The position numbers were made by a program, and so were the translations under genes. Positions 32,659-44,115 of a stretch of DNA of 64,000 nucleotides are shown here, one piece after another. This stretch comes from Polytrichum commune. Lineage: Eukaryota; Streptophyta; Polytrichopsida; Polytrichales; Polytrichaceae. Numbering within the stretch: the stretch's first letter is position 1; each line of letters begins with the position of its first letter. The stretch lies in assembly GCA_950295325.1 (NCBI GenBank), contig OX485807.1, positions 35,556,440-35,620,439 on the forward strand, written 5' to 3'. The notes beneath the pieces were generated by a model, which was given only the letters and a program-made list of their open reading frames with translations, made no database searches and was not told the origin of the DNA.

Positions 32659-33533
32659 TAGTTGTCTAGAAAATCCTCTATGAAATTAAATGTCATTTTT
32701 ATGTCTTTAAAAAAACTTAGAGAGAGTTGGGCATTTCTTGAGCAGTTCTATGCTTGCTTTCAAGCTTACTTTCATTCTTAGTACATCCTCGTGTTCAAAG
32801 GCCATTCCATTCTCCTACATATTTATGTAGCCTCCAAAATCCGGGAGGGTGGGTGGGACCATCCCTCCAAGAAAATCTCTGCCTAACTAACTCCATTCAT
32901 TTGGTAAATTCCCATATAGGTTTGCCTACCCAAAGTCAAAATTTATAACCTCAATCAACAAACTAATGGGGTTTTACCCTCTTCAAACTTAGGTAAAATT
33001 TTGTGCTACATATCCAGAGTTTACATTGTTAAGTTCAAAGGTGTGTACAAGACATACTCAAAAAGAGCCTCAAAAGTCTACCTCAAATCACAGAGAGGGT
33101 TAGTAACATACATGAGATAAGGAACATCATAACCCAATTGTTATCTATGTCACACACTCATGTACAACATAATCATACATTTTGTATCACCGAATACACA
33201 TACTACCATCGAGTATTTTACCATGTTCACTACTGTAGTTATTTGAACCTTGTGAGACTCGGCTTTGTGGTAGGTTACACACTCCTTCCACCTTTACTAG
33301 TCTTCACTACTTATCCTAATCTCAGGGGTTACTCACGGTAAACGATTGTTGTCGCTTAACCTTTGAGTGAGGGCTTTCATGGTTTCCCCTTTACTTATTA
33401 TAGGATTGGGTAAGTACCCTTGACCACATATTCATAGAACTGGATCTACAATGAACGTTTGTTTGGTAGATTTAACCTAACCCTAAAGTAATTTTTTTTG
33501 TCAAGAATTTTTTTGATATGGGGTGGATTCATT

Positions 33534-33556
33534 AGAGAGAGAGAGAGAGAGAGAGA
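33534..33556. repeat. (GA)n microsatellite
   Basis: Uninterrupted GA dinucleotides. Confidence 0.9.
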
Positions 33557-33900
33557 TTATGGTTGGTGTGAATGAGAGACACGTCACCCTTGATCAAAGT
33601 TGCAAGCTTAAATGCATGCATGAGACAAGTTACAACTAGTTGACAAGGCCTATTGCCTGCTATTGGAGGTGGTCCCTTTTTGGAAAAAGGTGAGGGCGAA
33701 GTGCCCTCCGGTATCATGTAGGCATATTTGGGGCATGGGGTTGGTGGGAATGGATTTATGGTGGGGGATTGTCACCTCAAGGTTGCGTAGGATGGTTGGT
33801 GGGTGCCTAAGTTTGCGAGACGTGAAGGTCTAGGTTTGAGCTCAAGTGGCTTTTAAATGGGTCGATGTGTGTGAGAGGTTCACCATCCTTGGGTTAACAA

Positions 33901-33917
33901 CCCCCCCCCCCCCCCCC
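33901..33917. repeat. Poly-C tract (17)
   Basis: Uninterrupted C run following a GT-rich stretch with a B-box-like word (AGGTTTGAGCTC near 33832). Confidence 0.95.
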
Positions 33918-34204
33918 AACCCCTCTCCCCACCTCCAATATAAACAATAAAGTAAAAATTGTGCATAGTGTTGAGCATCAATTCAAATTTAGTTTATTTA
34001 TAATAATAAAAACACACTCTATGAGTATTTAGTTTGAGAAATGGAGCTACCTGCTTGTGAACCAGACATAAATATCTGAATAGGGTCACAAACAAAGTTA
34101 GAACATCGCAATTCTAAAGCGAGACACCTGATAACCAAATCGAATGACAAGCCTCAGTTAAATCACACAAGGGTTTGGTAACTCAAGACCTGGAGCCTGA
34201 AGCT

Positions 34205-34375
34205 ACCCTTATTTGGTTTCTTATAGTTTCACTGTCTTTTTGGCTGTGACACTAACAAGTGAACAGAGGTTCAAATCCCGGCTGTGAAATCTTCTCTCTA
34301 CTTGACGGAAAACTTGTCAGGTGGTCAACTGTCTCCTGTGCTTTGGCATTGGCCTGTCGGCCTTATGTCTCAAAA
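34205..34375 (+). repeat. tRNA-derived SINE-like repeat, copy 2
   Basis: Contains GGTTCAAATCCC (B box, 34268), preceded by GTTTCACTGTCTTTTTGGCT in place of an A box and followed by GCTGTGAAATCTTCTCTCTA and CTTGACGG, as in copy 1 at 28003-28110. It ends in ATGTCTCAAAAAAA, an A-rich tail. Not an intact tRNA gene: no acceptor stem pairing is visible. Confidence 0.5.
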
Positions 34376-34468
34376 AAACAAGTGAATAGAGAACCAATTG
34401 AGTTGTTACCAACTAAGCTTAAGTCAACGTCTTCATTTACACCTTCAGCCTCAGCTTGTGTCCAGTGC

Positions 34469-34704
34469 TATGATCAAGAAGAATCAGCAATTAGTTACAA
34501 ATAAACCAGTTGAATTTGAGAAAATAATTGGTTGAAGTTCGAAACTACAAGAAAATTAGTAATTACCGATCATTTTAGAGGAATTTATAGAATACACCCC
34601 AACTTAATGAAGGAAAACCGGAGGATTTCATCAACATGTAACCGGTTGGACTTGCAAACACTAGCATCTCAACCGATTATGCCCAAAAACCTCCCCGATC
34701 ACCG
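34469..34704 (+). mobile_element. Mutator-type MITE, family A
   Basis: A 236-bp copy from TATGATCAAGAAG to CTCCCCGATCACCG. Flanks are GTCCAGTGC (34460-34468) and GTCCAGTGT (34705-34713), a 9-bp duplication with one change. ORF 34532-34756 lies across it and is an artefact. Confidence 0.8.
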
Positions 34705-34896
34705 GTCCAGTGTTTCGTGTTTTGGAATGTTATGGCAAATGTGCATAAGTAAGTAAAGAGCACGTCCAACAGAGTGAGGAGGTGAGGTGACATACTGTAA
34801 GTTAATACCACGTTATGGCTCACGAGCATGGAAGAGTAGATTGTACGTAAGTAGACTTACTTGTCAGGCTCCCTCCGTCCCCATGATATGTTCCCA

Positions 34897-35515
34897 GCCA
34901 CACACGATCTCCATTGAGACTACCCCAACATTGACGTCAATTCAGGTATGTGGTGGTGTTGGACTGGTATCGTCTTTTTTTTACTACCATTTGGGTATCT
35001 ATAATGAGGGTTTCATACTTTTCGACAAGTATGGGTATGGGTATTTGATGGTTGTTTTGTTTCTGGTATCATCCGGGTCTATATGGTATGCAAGAACTTT
35101 CATACCTAGGTGAAATCACCCTGGTATCATTATGGTTTAGAATGGTATTGATCCAAACAATTACTCGGGTATACAAAGATTCTCTCACCTTGACATATCC
35201 ACCCACACATGATCTCCATTGATAACATTGCAACCCTGATGTCATTTCAAGTATGTGGCAGTGTTGGACTGGTAGCGTTTTTAAAAAAAAAAATTAAGTA
35301 CCATTCGGGTAATTATAATGAGGGTTTCATACTTTTCGACAAGTATGGGTATGGGTATTTGATGGTATTTTTGTTTCTCATATCATCCGGGGCTATATGG
35401 TATGCAAGAACTTTCATACCTAGGTAAATTCACCCTAGAATCAGTATGGTTTAGAATGGTATTGACCCAAACAATAGCTTAGGTATACAAGGGCTCTCTC
35501 ACCTTGACATACCCA
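34897..35515 (+). repeat. Tandem duplication, repeat D, unit ~308 bp
   Basis: Two head-to-tail units starting at CCACACACGATCTCCATTGA (34899) and CCACACATGATCTCCATTGA (35207). Shared blocks include GAGGGTTTCATACTTTTCGA, AAGTATGGGTATGGGTATTT and TATATGGTATGCAAGAACTT. Both units can be translated in part (for example FDKYGYGYLMVVLFLVSSG near 35015), but the frames carry poly-T/poly-A runs and no known motif. A diverged inverted copy lies at 23740-24190. Confidence 0.75.
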
Positions 35516-35707
35516 CCGAATATCAATATTTGACTAGTATTACAATGTTGACACCCACAAGTAGATTCTTTGATACCATTCTTGATGTGGATTATTGATA
35601 CCATATATGTTGGTCCAACATTGGTATGTGGCCCTATTGTGGGCACTCCCAACTCCTCATACACTTTTGGTTGTTGGATCGGATTGGGAGTTGTCTAAGG
35701 GTTGGTT

Positions 35708-36089
35708 TAGACTAAGGTGAAGAAGTGCACTCGTCAAGAATTTTAGGGGCATGGAGCAATCCGATTGGCTACAAAATGGGTTCTTCATTGGTTGGGATTT
35801 ACACTACAGCCAAGACTTCTTCAATGGATAGCTTCAAGCATAGATGTAAAAATTACATGGTTGCCAATATGGAAGCACTTTTTGCTAGGGGAGTTCTCCG
35901 GATTCAAGTTTTCTCGAGCAATCTCAAACCCTCGAACAAGAAACTTGGCCTCCAGAGAACTCCAACTGGAGGCATTTTTTTGGATTTTTTTTTACCATCT
36001 TGTCCATCACACTAACCATTGCCTCGAATAACCTTGTCTTGGGTTGAATTTCTTGGCCAACCTATGCACTACTTCACCATAGTCTAAAT
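35708..36089 (+). mobile_element. MITE, family G, copy 1
   Basis: About 380 bp with inverted ends TTTAGACTAAGGTGAAGAAG and GCACTACTTCACCATAGTCT then AAA. The interior is homologous, in reverse, to 53828-54202 (for example CTACAAAATGGGTTCTTCAT). The ORFs here differ between copies. Target duplication unclear. Confidence 0.65.
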
Positions 36090-36098
36090 CGGTCATAA

Positions 36099-36453
36099 GG
36101 GCCACTTCACACATGAGATTGAAGACTAGTATCCATTGCATTCTAAGATATCTCACTGGTCGAAAAGGCCGAGACTGTTCAAGTTCACTTCACACTAGAA
36201 GATGAAGCCAAGGGCCCAAAGAAATTATCATGGATGAAAGTCTACATGGATTCCTACACGGCTCACTGTGGATAATATTTCACGGTATGCCAAAATTTGT
36301 GTTAGGTCCACCTCCAAGTAGTAGGCTTGAGGCAAATTCCAACATACCATATCAAAGTCAAGGGCCTTAGACAATTGGTAAAACCTTTGGATGAGAGTCA
36401 AGGGCCCTCACGATTACATGATTACAACCCTTGGCTTTTGTCCGAAGTGGCCC
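36099..36453 (+). mobile_element. PIF/Harbinger MITE, family B, internally deleted
   Basis: A 355-bp element, GGGCCACTTCACACATGA to GTCCGAAGTGGCCC, flanked by TAA on both sides (36096-36098 and 36454-36456). It directly abuts the 3' part of the LINE at 36457 and probably inserted into it. Confidence 0.75.
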
Positions 36454-36456
36454 TAA

Positions 36457-37358
36457 TATGGTTAGTAGTTGCGGTTCACATAGAAGGTCATTGAGTGTTT
36501 GTGTGAATTGTTTGCTAAATGTAGTGGCATATCTTGGGAGTAGGGAGAATGCTTCAATGCCGAACGTTTTGCAAGGTAGTTGGCCAAGGATATTAGGGGC
36601 GTCTTTGGGGATGTTACATATGAATTTTATGAGTTTGATGAGGAGTTTATCCAATTTCTTGATGTCTGGGACAAAAAATGAGGCAACATAAAAGGCATAT
36701 TCGATGCCTAGGCAAATGAATGTTGAGGATCTTTGCTTTTTGTTGTAGTGATGTGGGGGATAGTAGTAAGGTCATGCTATGATATGGTGATTACTTTCTA
36801 TATGGTTCGTTTTGTGAGAGGATTGGGAGTTGTTGTTGTTTATAGTTGATGTTTTGGGTTTTAGGTATGTGGTAAATGTGAGGGGTTGTAGTTTTGATTC
36901 GTTGGTCAACCTATGACTCCGCATTTGTTTATGCCCAGTTCCATGTGTACCCAATCGAAATATTGTCTTAGTTTGTTAAGTTGGGGTTGTATGCGTTCTA
37001 TGTTGTCACTGAGGATGCCTAGGTCGTTGGTGTAGGTTGTGGTTGTGATAGTATTTGGTGAGTTATTCAAGTGAAATCCTAGTTGATCTTTCTCTAACCA
37101 TCTAAGTAGGGGTTCTAAATAGATGATGAATAAGTATGGGCTCAAGGTGTCTCTTGGATGGTTCTATGGCTGATATGAATGGGTGTTTTTGTTGTAAAGT
37201 GTACACCCTCAAAAGGATGTGGTTGATTTGGTGTAGATATTGCCGACTGGTTCAATGACATATGGTAGGTATCCAAGGTCTTCCTTTATGGCCAATAATC
37301 TAAGGTGGTTTATGAAGCCAAATGCGTTTTTAAAGTTTATGTAAGTAAGGTAGATGTC
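36457..37358 (-). pseudogene. LINE reverse transcriptase remnant
   Basis: Minus-strand non-LTR reverse transcriptase in broken frames. In coding order: IYLTYINFKNAFGFINHLRL and LLAIKEDLGYLPYVIEPVGN (37211-37357), matching the DFKNAFGSIDH-type region; then SPYLFIIYLEPLLRWLEKD (from ~37142), with YTNDLGILSD in place of the catalytic YADD motif and MELGINKCGV; then a thumb-like segment, KFICNIPKDAPNILGQLPCK and FGIEAFSLLP (36450-36654). The DD catalytic pair is degraded (TND) and there are stops and shifts, so it is dead. The 3' end is cut by the PIF-type MITE at 36453. Confidence 0.8.
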
Positions 37359-39022
37359 TTTTATTTGTGAAATTGACATCTTCTAAGGCAGCAATGTTTG
37401 CTTGAATTAGTCTAGTCGTATTTCACATGGGTAAACTGTTTTTTCTTTGTCATGGGTATTGGCGGATGACACACATGCATCCTGACGGTGGCTATGTTGA
37501 ATCTAAGCATAGAAGGGTTTGTCTTTGGAATGAATTTTGTGTATGGAGTAAATGACATTTGAAATGGCATCCACATGTGTGGCTAAGTTTCCATCTTTAT
37601 TTATGAGACAATAAAGTGAAATGGAGTTTTGATGATTGAAATTCTTTTGTAAATCGTTTTTGTTTATTTTTAGTAGAGCTCTATAAATTTGTATTGATCT
37701 TTTGCGGTTTTGGGACGTTTGTGGAGTGGATATTTTTTGGGCATTTGTGGGAGAGGGCGCGCGCGCGCGGGGGGGGGGGGTTCCCCAAGTGGATGGCTAT
37801 TCTATCATGGTTGGCGGCTTGAGGTTGATTTCCGGTTGGACGTTCTTGAGAAGTACAAAGTTATAGCAAGCAACCACCGTTTCTGGGTGTGATTGCCTCC
37901 AATTGCATGTTGATGTCTTCATCTTGGTGTGGGGTTGAGTTGGCACTTGTTCTTTCTACATGTTTGATGTTGCGTTGTTGGTGGTTGCTCCGGGTTGTTA
38001 GGGCTCTACTACCTTGACATGGCCACTCAGCATTCACTCTCGTAAGTTTTGTTGACTGTGCCTATGTTGGCCATTTTTTGCTTCGGGGTTTCTTCTAGTG
38101 ATGGTGGCTACAAATGCAAGTATTTTAATGCATTGTCTGTTAGGTTTGTTGATACTGGTATGGGGATGGTTGCAAGGAGGGTTGATGTTGAGGTCATGGT
38201 TGTGGGGGCCTGATGGATAAGTACCAATTTGCTATTGCTTGTAAGACTTCATTAATGGGAGTTGATGTCGGGTAGGAGTGGCCTTTGGGGAGGGTTTTGG
38301 TATTTTGATGCAAGTTTGCAGGGATGGGGTTTGTCTAGCACGTTGTCCAACAGGTTGTGGTTGTGGTTGAGGTTGTATTGAGCAGAGAAGTCCCTAGTGC
38401 TTGTGGTGATGGTGAGGTTGAGGTGGCAAATGCACATCTCTATTGTAATCCTTGGTGATTGGTGTAAAGGTACAGATTAAAGTTGTGTGTGTTGGTTGTG
38501 TTTGCATTGATTTGTTGTTTTCGGTGGAGAATGGTGTCTTGACTAGGTGTGATGGGTGTTTTTGGTAGGAGTGATGAGGCTAGTGTGTTGGGTTGTGGGG
38601 TTGGTTTTAATAGTTGTTATTTTTATTTATTTATTTATTTTTGTAGTCATTGTGATTGTTTTTTTCTTTGAGATGCATGATTTTTTTGTTGTGTATGAGC
38701 CAGTGTTGCTGATCTTGGTGGTGGTTTGTGCATGTTGTAGTTGTAAAAGGTGGGTTTTTTTGGGGGAGTTTGATGTGGGACCACTTTGTTGATTTGGATA
38801 TGTTCTTGAATTAAGGTGAGGCATAGGAATGGTTGGGGGCAGTGTATTTCGTAGCGAGTGTGAGGAATATTGTTGACTAGCATTGGGAGCTTCTTTATAG
38901 TTTGAGAGGAAGTATATCGGTTTAGGTTCTTGTTGATGGTTGGTGGTGGAGATTTTGATGAGAATATGGAGTTGGCGCTTGGTGGAGAGGGTTTTGCTTG
39001 TGGCAACATAAGACGCAGTCAT
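37359..39022 (-). pseudogene. Probable 5' part of the same LINE
   Basis: Minus-strand, proline/threonine/histidine-rich frames continuing upstream of the reverse transcriptase. ANIAALEDVNFTN just 5' of 37358 fits the same protein. Farther up, two overlapping ORFs (38627-39022 and 38647-39009) could be parts of the N-terminal region, but I cannot identify an endonuclease. The strong A/C bias of the coding strand is shared with the LINE at 45.9-47.1 kb. A (GC)6 G12 tract at 37757-37780 interrupts it. Confidence 0.45.
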
Positions 39023-39092
39023 ATAGATTAAGCCCTATTATAGAATCACCATGAAAAGTAAGTGCCACTAAAATTCTTGGGCCACATGCAAA

Positions 39093-39137
39093 TTCTTCTT
39101 CTTCTTCTTCTTCTTCTGCTCCTCCTCCTCCTCCTCC
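39093..39137. repeat. (TTC)n(CTC)n microsatellite
   Basis: Trinucleotide repeat with a switch from TTC to CTC. It gives a poly-leucine ORF on the plus strand (39062-39259) and a glutamate/glycine ORF on the minus strand, neither real. Confidence 0.9.
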
Positions 39138-39371
39138 ACCATCCCTCAAAATGTGATGACCTACTACAAACTCCAACCACACATCAAATGACCAGTTATA
39201 TTATAATCAAAGCCATATCACATGAAAACTTCATTGATATTTTCTTGGAACTCCAATGAATGTATTTGTCAAGGGCGGCAAAACCTTGACGGCACAATAA
39301 GGCCGTGACTTTGGTGCTCATAAGAAAATAATGCCATAGGGGTTCTTCGTTATAAGAGACAAGGTTAAGGT

Positions 39372-39530
39372 ATGCGGCCCTATTGTGGGCACTTCCAACC
39401 TCACCAACAAATCTGATTGTTGAGAGCAACTATCATTTCAAATTTTAAGATTGAAATAGAGATGCAAAAGTTATAAGAGTCCAAAATATATAATATCAAT
39501 CTCTTCACACAATCACATAAGTCCTCTCAA
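39372..39530 (+). repeat. Interspersed repeat family E
   Basis: TATGCGGCCCTATTGTGGGC at the start, AACTATCATTTCAAATTTTA in the middle and CACACAATCACATAAGTCCT at the end. Confidence 0.5.
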
Positions 39531-40477
39531 TTGTGTTCATTATTGAGCCTATAATAGTTTAATAAGTTTAGAGCACAAAGTCCAACCTCATGATAACACA
39601 TGTCTTCTTGGTGCATAAGCATCAATAAATGATCTCAATTTAGTCAACACCTCTATAAAGAATTGCGAAGACTTTGTTTTTGTTTCCTTATCCACCTCTT
39701 AATGAAACATTTACTTTCATAATTTGCATTTATGCGATAATGCGATTGAAAAAAGTCGGTAGCTCTAATGGAATTCTCTCTGCTACTCATGTTAACTACC
39801 CATTCTAGTGAACACTACCCTACTACCTAGACTTTATTGTGTCCCTTCTTATATTCACGCATAAGTACACATAACTCATATATAGGTGTTCGTTCAAGAT
39901 GGGTAACCAAATTAGGGCCGCTTATCTTACATACCAAATTCTAGTCAACCTTGAATACATAGCAATTGCATTCTTGCATAAGATGCAATACAACAATTTC
40001 CATACACTACACATCAAATGGATGTTGTGGTAACAATAAATGTTTAGTGAAGTGCGGCCCACACCATTCATCACCGATCCACATTAAATTATCTTGCCAT
40101 CATTGGGTGAGATCTAGAAAGGGTTTCACACACCACTTTTTGTTGCATGACAAGTCACGAAGACCGCTCCAATCACATAACACACCAATATTAATGCCAC
40201 GCTAATCAAATGTTTAATGTTACCTATCATGGGGTGTAATGATAGCATGTCTCTATTATAAGCTTGTGGTTGATTGGATTCTCATGGTTTCAACTGCATT
40301 AAATTGGGGTGTTTATTCTTAGTTATGGTGTTAAACTATCTTAAAAATCTAGATATCAAGTTGTAGGATGTTACACCCTCCATCACAAACTTGCAAGTGG
40401 TGGTGTGTAATATGAATATCATGTAATAAATGTATCTATCTTGTGTAATAATGTGTTTTGCAATACATTGTTCATGG
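39531..40477. other. No recognisable gene
   Basis: AT-rich. The ORF at 39966-40205 has no family signature. No repeat family was assigned. Confidence 0.35.
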
Positions 40478-40680
40478 TATTTAGTGTCAATTACTATTTG
40501 GAGTTATGTAGTGCTATAAGTATTTATTAAGAATGTGATATTTTACCAAACAAAGTCATTCATATTCTATAATGTCCAAATAAACTATTTGACTTTTGTC
40601 AGTAATGAATAAATAATGAGTTATGAGTAAGAAGTTATTGCATCGCGTTATTCTAAATAGTAAGTGACACTAAATACCAT
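40478..40680. mobile_element. MITE family I, copy with different outer ends
   Basis: Inverted ends ATGGTATTTAGTGTCA followed by TTACTATTT on both sides. The interior TGTGATATTTTACCAAACAA and TTCTATAATGTCCAAATAAA matches copies at 56590-56797 and 61396-61995. The outermost 16 bases differ from those copies, which end in a CTACACTRATTATCCC-type sequence. Confidence 0.55.
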
Positions 40681-41406
40681 AAATGGTGTAGTGAAAATGT
40701 GGCACACAATAGATGAGAACAATGAATTTGTGTAGTAATTATCACGTGAAATGAATTTTATATTTCCATGTCAAATTTTAATGTTTTTGGGTAAAAATTT
40801 AGCCTCCAAATTTTGGGATATCCTCTACTAGTTTTGATGAATCTTAACCCACAACAACCACACTATTTGTAGTAAATGCCACATGCATACTCCGAGTGTG
40901 ACATACCCTTTGATGCACTATAATATGATGCATAATATACATCATCATGCATTAAATAGCAAGAAATACTTTAGGGATTTTTTCCCATCAATGTCTCCAC
41001 ATACTTGTCCTACGGTCTACTCAAGCGGATTCGGTAGAAGTTCTATTATTTTGGTAAACACCGATATTAAGGAAAATCTACTTCTAGACCAATAGCATTT
41101 AATGATATTTTGGGGAAATGGCTATTTTAAATATTAACATAGTTTGTTTTTGGATATATATATATAAAACTTAAAATTCAAACTCATCCATATAGGACAT
41201 ATATAAACCTAATCTCACTTTGTTGCAAGTCTCTCAATGCACACTAATCTACATGCAATATTAAACATTGTACCCTACAACGTAGCTCCACATTATATAA
41301 TGTGGGTTGGAATATAGTGTGCATCTACTGTATTAACCCTGGTACTTTTGTGTCAGTTTCCTCGTTCATAGTGTGGCCCACAATATCTATCACAAACAAT
41401 GTACTT

Positions 41407-41589
41407 CATAACATTATCCAACTGAGTATGTAGGGTGGGTGGGCTGGGAACAACTCATATATTGTTTGAAAACTACATCATGATTATTCTCTTACTAGCC
41501 CTGTTATTAGAGATTCAACGTGATAAACTCGAGTGAAGTTCTAAATATTATTAAAACACATTGATTGATGGCAACTGAATAATGTTATG
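41407..41589. mobile_element. Hairpin MITE, family Q (third copy)
   Basis: Ends CATAACATTATCCAACTGAG and CAACTGAATAATGTTATG. Interior unrelated to the two copies at 13.1-13.6 kb. Confidence 0.6.
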
Positions 41590-42439
41590 TGGGTGAAAGA
41601 CTAATAAGAGAACAAAGATTTTTTATGCTTGTGAATTTTATATCTTACTTGTAAGGGATTAAATATGATGTCCCACAAACAAGACCTACTTCTCAAGTCA
41701 ACTTCACACCAAATTAAAAAGAACTCCCCCAAAGTAATCCCCCCCCTTTGCCATCCCCACAAAATAGTCTCACTATTCTCTCGATGGAGCCGCGCCTACT
41801 CTCTTCCAAGAATTCCGACACTTTCTCGGGGGACGTCGTTTGACTAGAAAGTTGTCGGAATCCTTTGGGGGACACCATTTACAATCATGACTCGGGAGAT
41901 TGGGGGAGATTATATTGTAGCCCCGTCGACCTAAACTTAGTCAAGCTTGCCCAACGTTGTCAATGGTTGGATTAAGGGCACACTTCCATCCAGGGGCGTC
42001 GCCAACCTTGATTTTAAGGGAAGGTCCGCTCGGAAAATCAAATTTTATTTAGGGCATATTTTTTCAAGAAAAAATCATTTTCTGTATATGAACTAGGCTT
42101 TTGGACCCAGGGTAGGCATGGTCTTGCGACACCCTTGCTTCCATCATCCATGTGATGCTTATGTTTGCAAAGAAATTTAGACTTGGCCGTTGATCCAACT
42201 CTCTCTTGTTGGCTGAGCGTGACTTCATGTCGATATGTCTTGTTCTTTAACATGCAAGTTGGAATATTGTTAGTCATCGTATCATCATTTTGAATGTTGC
42301 ATGGATGGATTTGTTAAACTTCATATATCGGTTAATTAGACATAAAAAGTTAATTTTCAAAATATGAATTCATTGAGCAAGGTGAGATTTATAAAGTTAT
42401 GTTGCCAACCTAGCCATCCTATTTATGGTTTGATGATGG

Positions 42440-42960
42440 TAAACAACTATAGACCTATTAAAAACATAGTATACTTTTGCCACATGGTTTAGTTAAATTG
42501 GTTGGAAGAGATGACTAGTCTTTGATGTTGTCACCAATGTGAACATTGGTATAGTTGCTTCATTTTCAAATTAGTTAGAGTCTTTATGTAAATCCCAATA
42601 CATGCAACACAATAACTATAGGTATTGAAAGATTATTGCTTCCTTTCAAGATAAACCTCTTGAATGGGTGTGAACAAGTTGGCTCAAACATTTTTTTTCC
42701 CCAAGAACAAGCCCCTAGATTCCCACATGGTTGATTGAAAATAATTGGTTCACATGGATACCCCCACTATGATTGGGTGGACCATTGTGAATCATGATAT
42801 ATGGGTATTCCCTAGACCGTAGGTGGCAGGATACGCCAAAAATCAAGTGCTAGGAAGGACACCATCCAAGGATTATCCTAGTCTTAGGCAGCTTAACCTC
42901 AAAGTTCCCATGGGATCCAAGTTCAAACCTTGGGTCTTAGCCACTCTCAAGTTGGATATC
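42440..42960 (+). repeat. Interspersed repeat K, copy 2
   Basis: Homologous to 26340-26870 in the same orientation. It includes GATCCAAGTTCAAACCTTGG, a B-box-like word near its 3' end. Confidence 0.45.
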
Positions 42961-43536
42961 GCTTGTAATGATGTCAAGCCCCTCTAATCTCAAGAGCATG
43001 ATGTTATTATCACTATTAACTACACTTATTCGACTAAATAACGTTGTTGTCTACTTTGAGTTACACATGGCTACAATGTTTTAATGAAAATAGGCATCAT
43101 TCATACTTTTTTTTAATATTCTATCGTGTGCTACATTGGTAGACAAAATGAAAAGATCAATGTAAAGAAAACTATGCATAACGTTGAATATGCATAATCC
43201 CAACATGTCTATATATTCTAAATAAGACTCTTTTGGAAACAAGGTTTGAGTTATGCCATTGAATTTTGGGCCAACCTTGCCATTAGTGGGGTCTAGACCC
43301 ACCCTCTCCAATGGGTGTCCCCAAATGCTAGTTGAAGGGGCATGGTAGAGATGCCCTAAGGTGGATGTTAGTTAGGGTATCTTCACAACTATAATCCGAT
43401 GAATGATTGTGAACATGCAATCTAGGGGAGGATGTAGACTATGGTGCAAATAGGGTTGGCCGCATGCCTTCACATGCGATTTGATGTAAGTCGATGTGAT
43501 GAACATATATTTTCATACGCTAACACTACATAGTAT

Positions 43537-44115
43537 AGTAATCTCCCACTTAAGTACGCATCCCGGTTAAGTGCACAATTTTTTTGACAAAAGTCAGGGT
43601 TCATATTTTATCATTTGAACATGTCATGCAGAGTCATTTGCCGCGAATGCATGCATTTTTCATGCTTGACATTCAATGTCAGTTTGTTAATGTTTCACTG
43701 AAATGTCTCAAACGATCGTCGCAATTCATCATACATTTGTCTAGCTTCCGTTTGAACATTAAAGCAAAGCAATTGGTCGTCGATGTCGGGGATAGTGTTG
43801 TGCAGAGCTTCAAAGCCTTTGAAGTCGGTAGCACTTTCAGATTCAAAAAATTTCTCGATAGGTTGGATTTCGTCGTCGATAGGTGATTCTTCTTATGAGG
43901 TTGTCGAAGCTTGTCCATCACCATCAAGCCTCGATGGGAAGGGGATCAAACAAAACCGGCAGCTTTGTGAACACCCTAACATGTATTCTTCAGGGGTAAG
44001 CTTAATGGGTATTAAACGGTTACTTTTTCCGACTAGCCCAGTAAAATACGCACCTACCAACTAAGTGCGCACCAATGGCTCCGGTTCAAAGTGCGTACTT
44101 AAGTGGGAGATTACT
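43537..44115 (-). mobile_element. Pogo-like (Tc1/mariner) deletion derivative
   Basis: A 579-bp element with perfect 24-bp inverted ends (43537-43560 and 44092-44115) starting AGTAATCTCCCACTTAAGTA. Subterminal CCGGTTAAGTGCAC / CCGGTTCAAAGTGCG words recall pogo/Tigger ends. The target duplication is not clear (AT on the left, TT on the right). The interior holds the 3' end of a transposase-like gene on the minus strand. Confidence 0.6.
43611..43892 (-). pseudogene. C-terminal fragment of a pogo/Tigger-like transposase
   Basis: A 94-codon minus-strand frame with one internal TGA (43695-43697). It reads PIDDEIQPIEKFFESESATD, GFEALHNTIPDIDDQLL, EARQMYDELRRSFETFQ, stop, then KCMHSRQMTLHDMFK and a terminal stop. 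The acidic tail followed by a short RQxTLxxxF motif just before the stop resembles the PCNA-binding-like C-terminus of pogo-type transposases. The DDE core is missing. Assignment is by pattern only. Confidence 0.45.

Noticed and set aside
34265-34280. A tRNA gene.
   Set aside because: A B box is present, but there is no proper A box, anticodon arm or acceptor pairing. It fits a SINE better.
39062-39259. A leucine-rich small protein, or signal peptide-like ORF.
   Set aside because: It is the (TTC)n(CTC)n microsatellite read in frame.
43584-44064. Two plus-strand ORFs of ~100 codons inside the pogo-like element.
   Set aside because: They are antisense to the more convincing minus-strand transposase-like frame.
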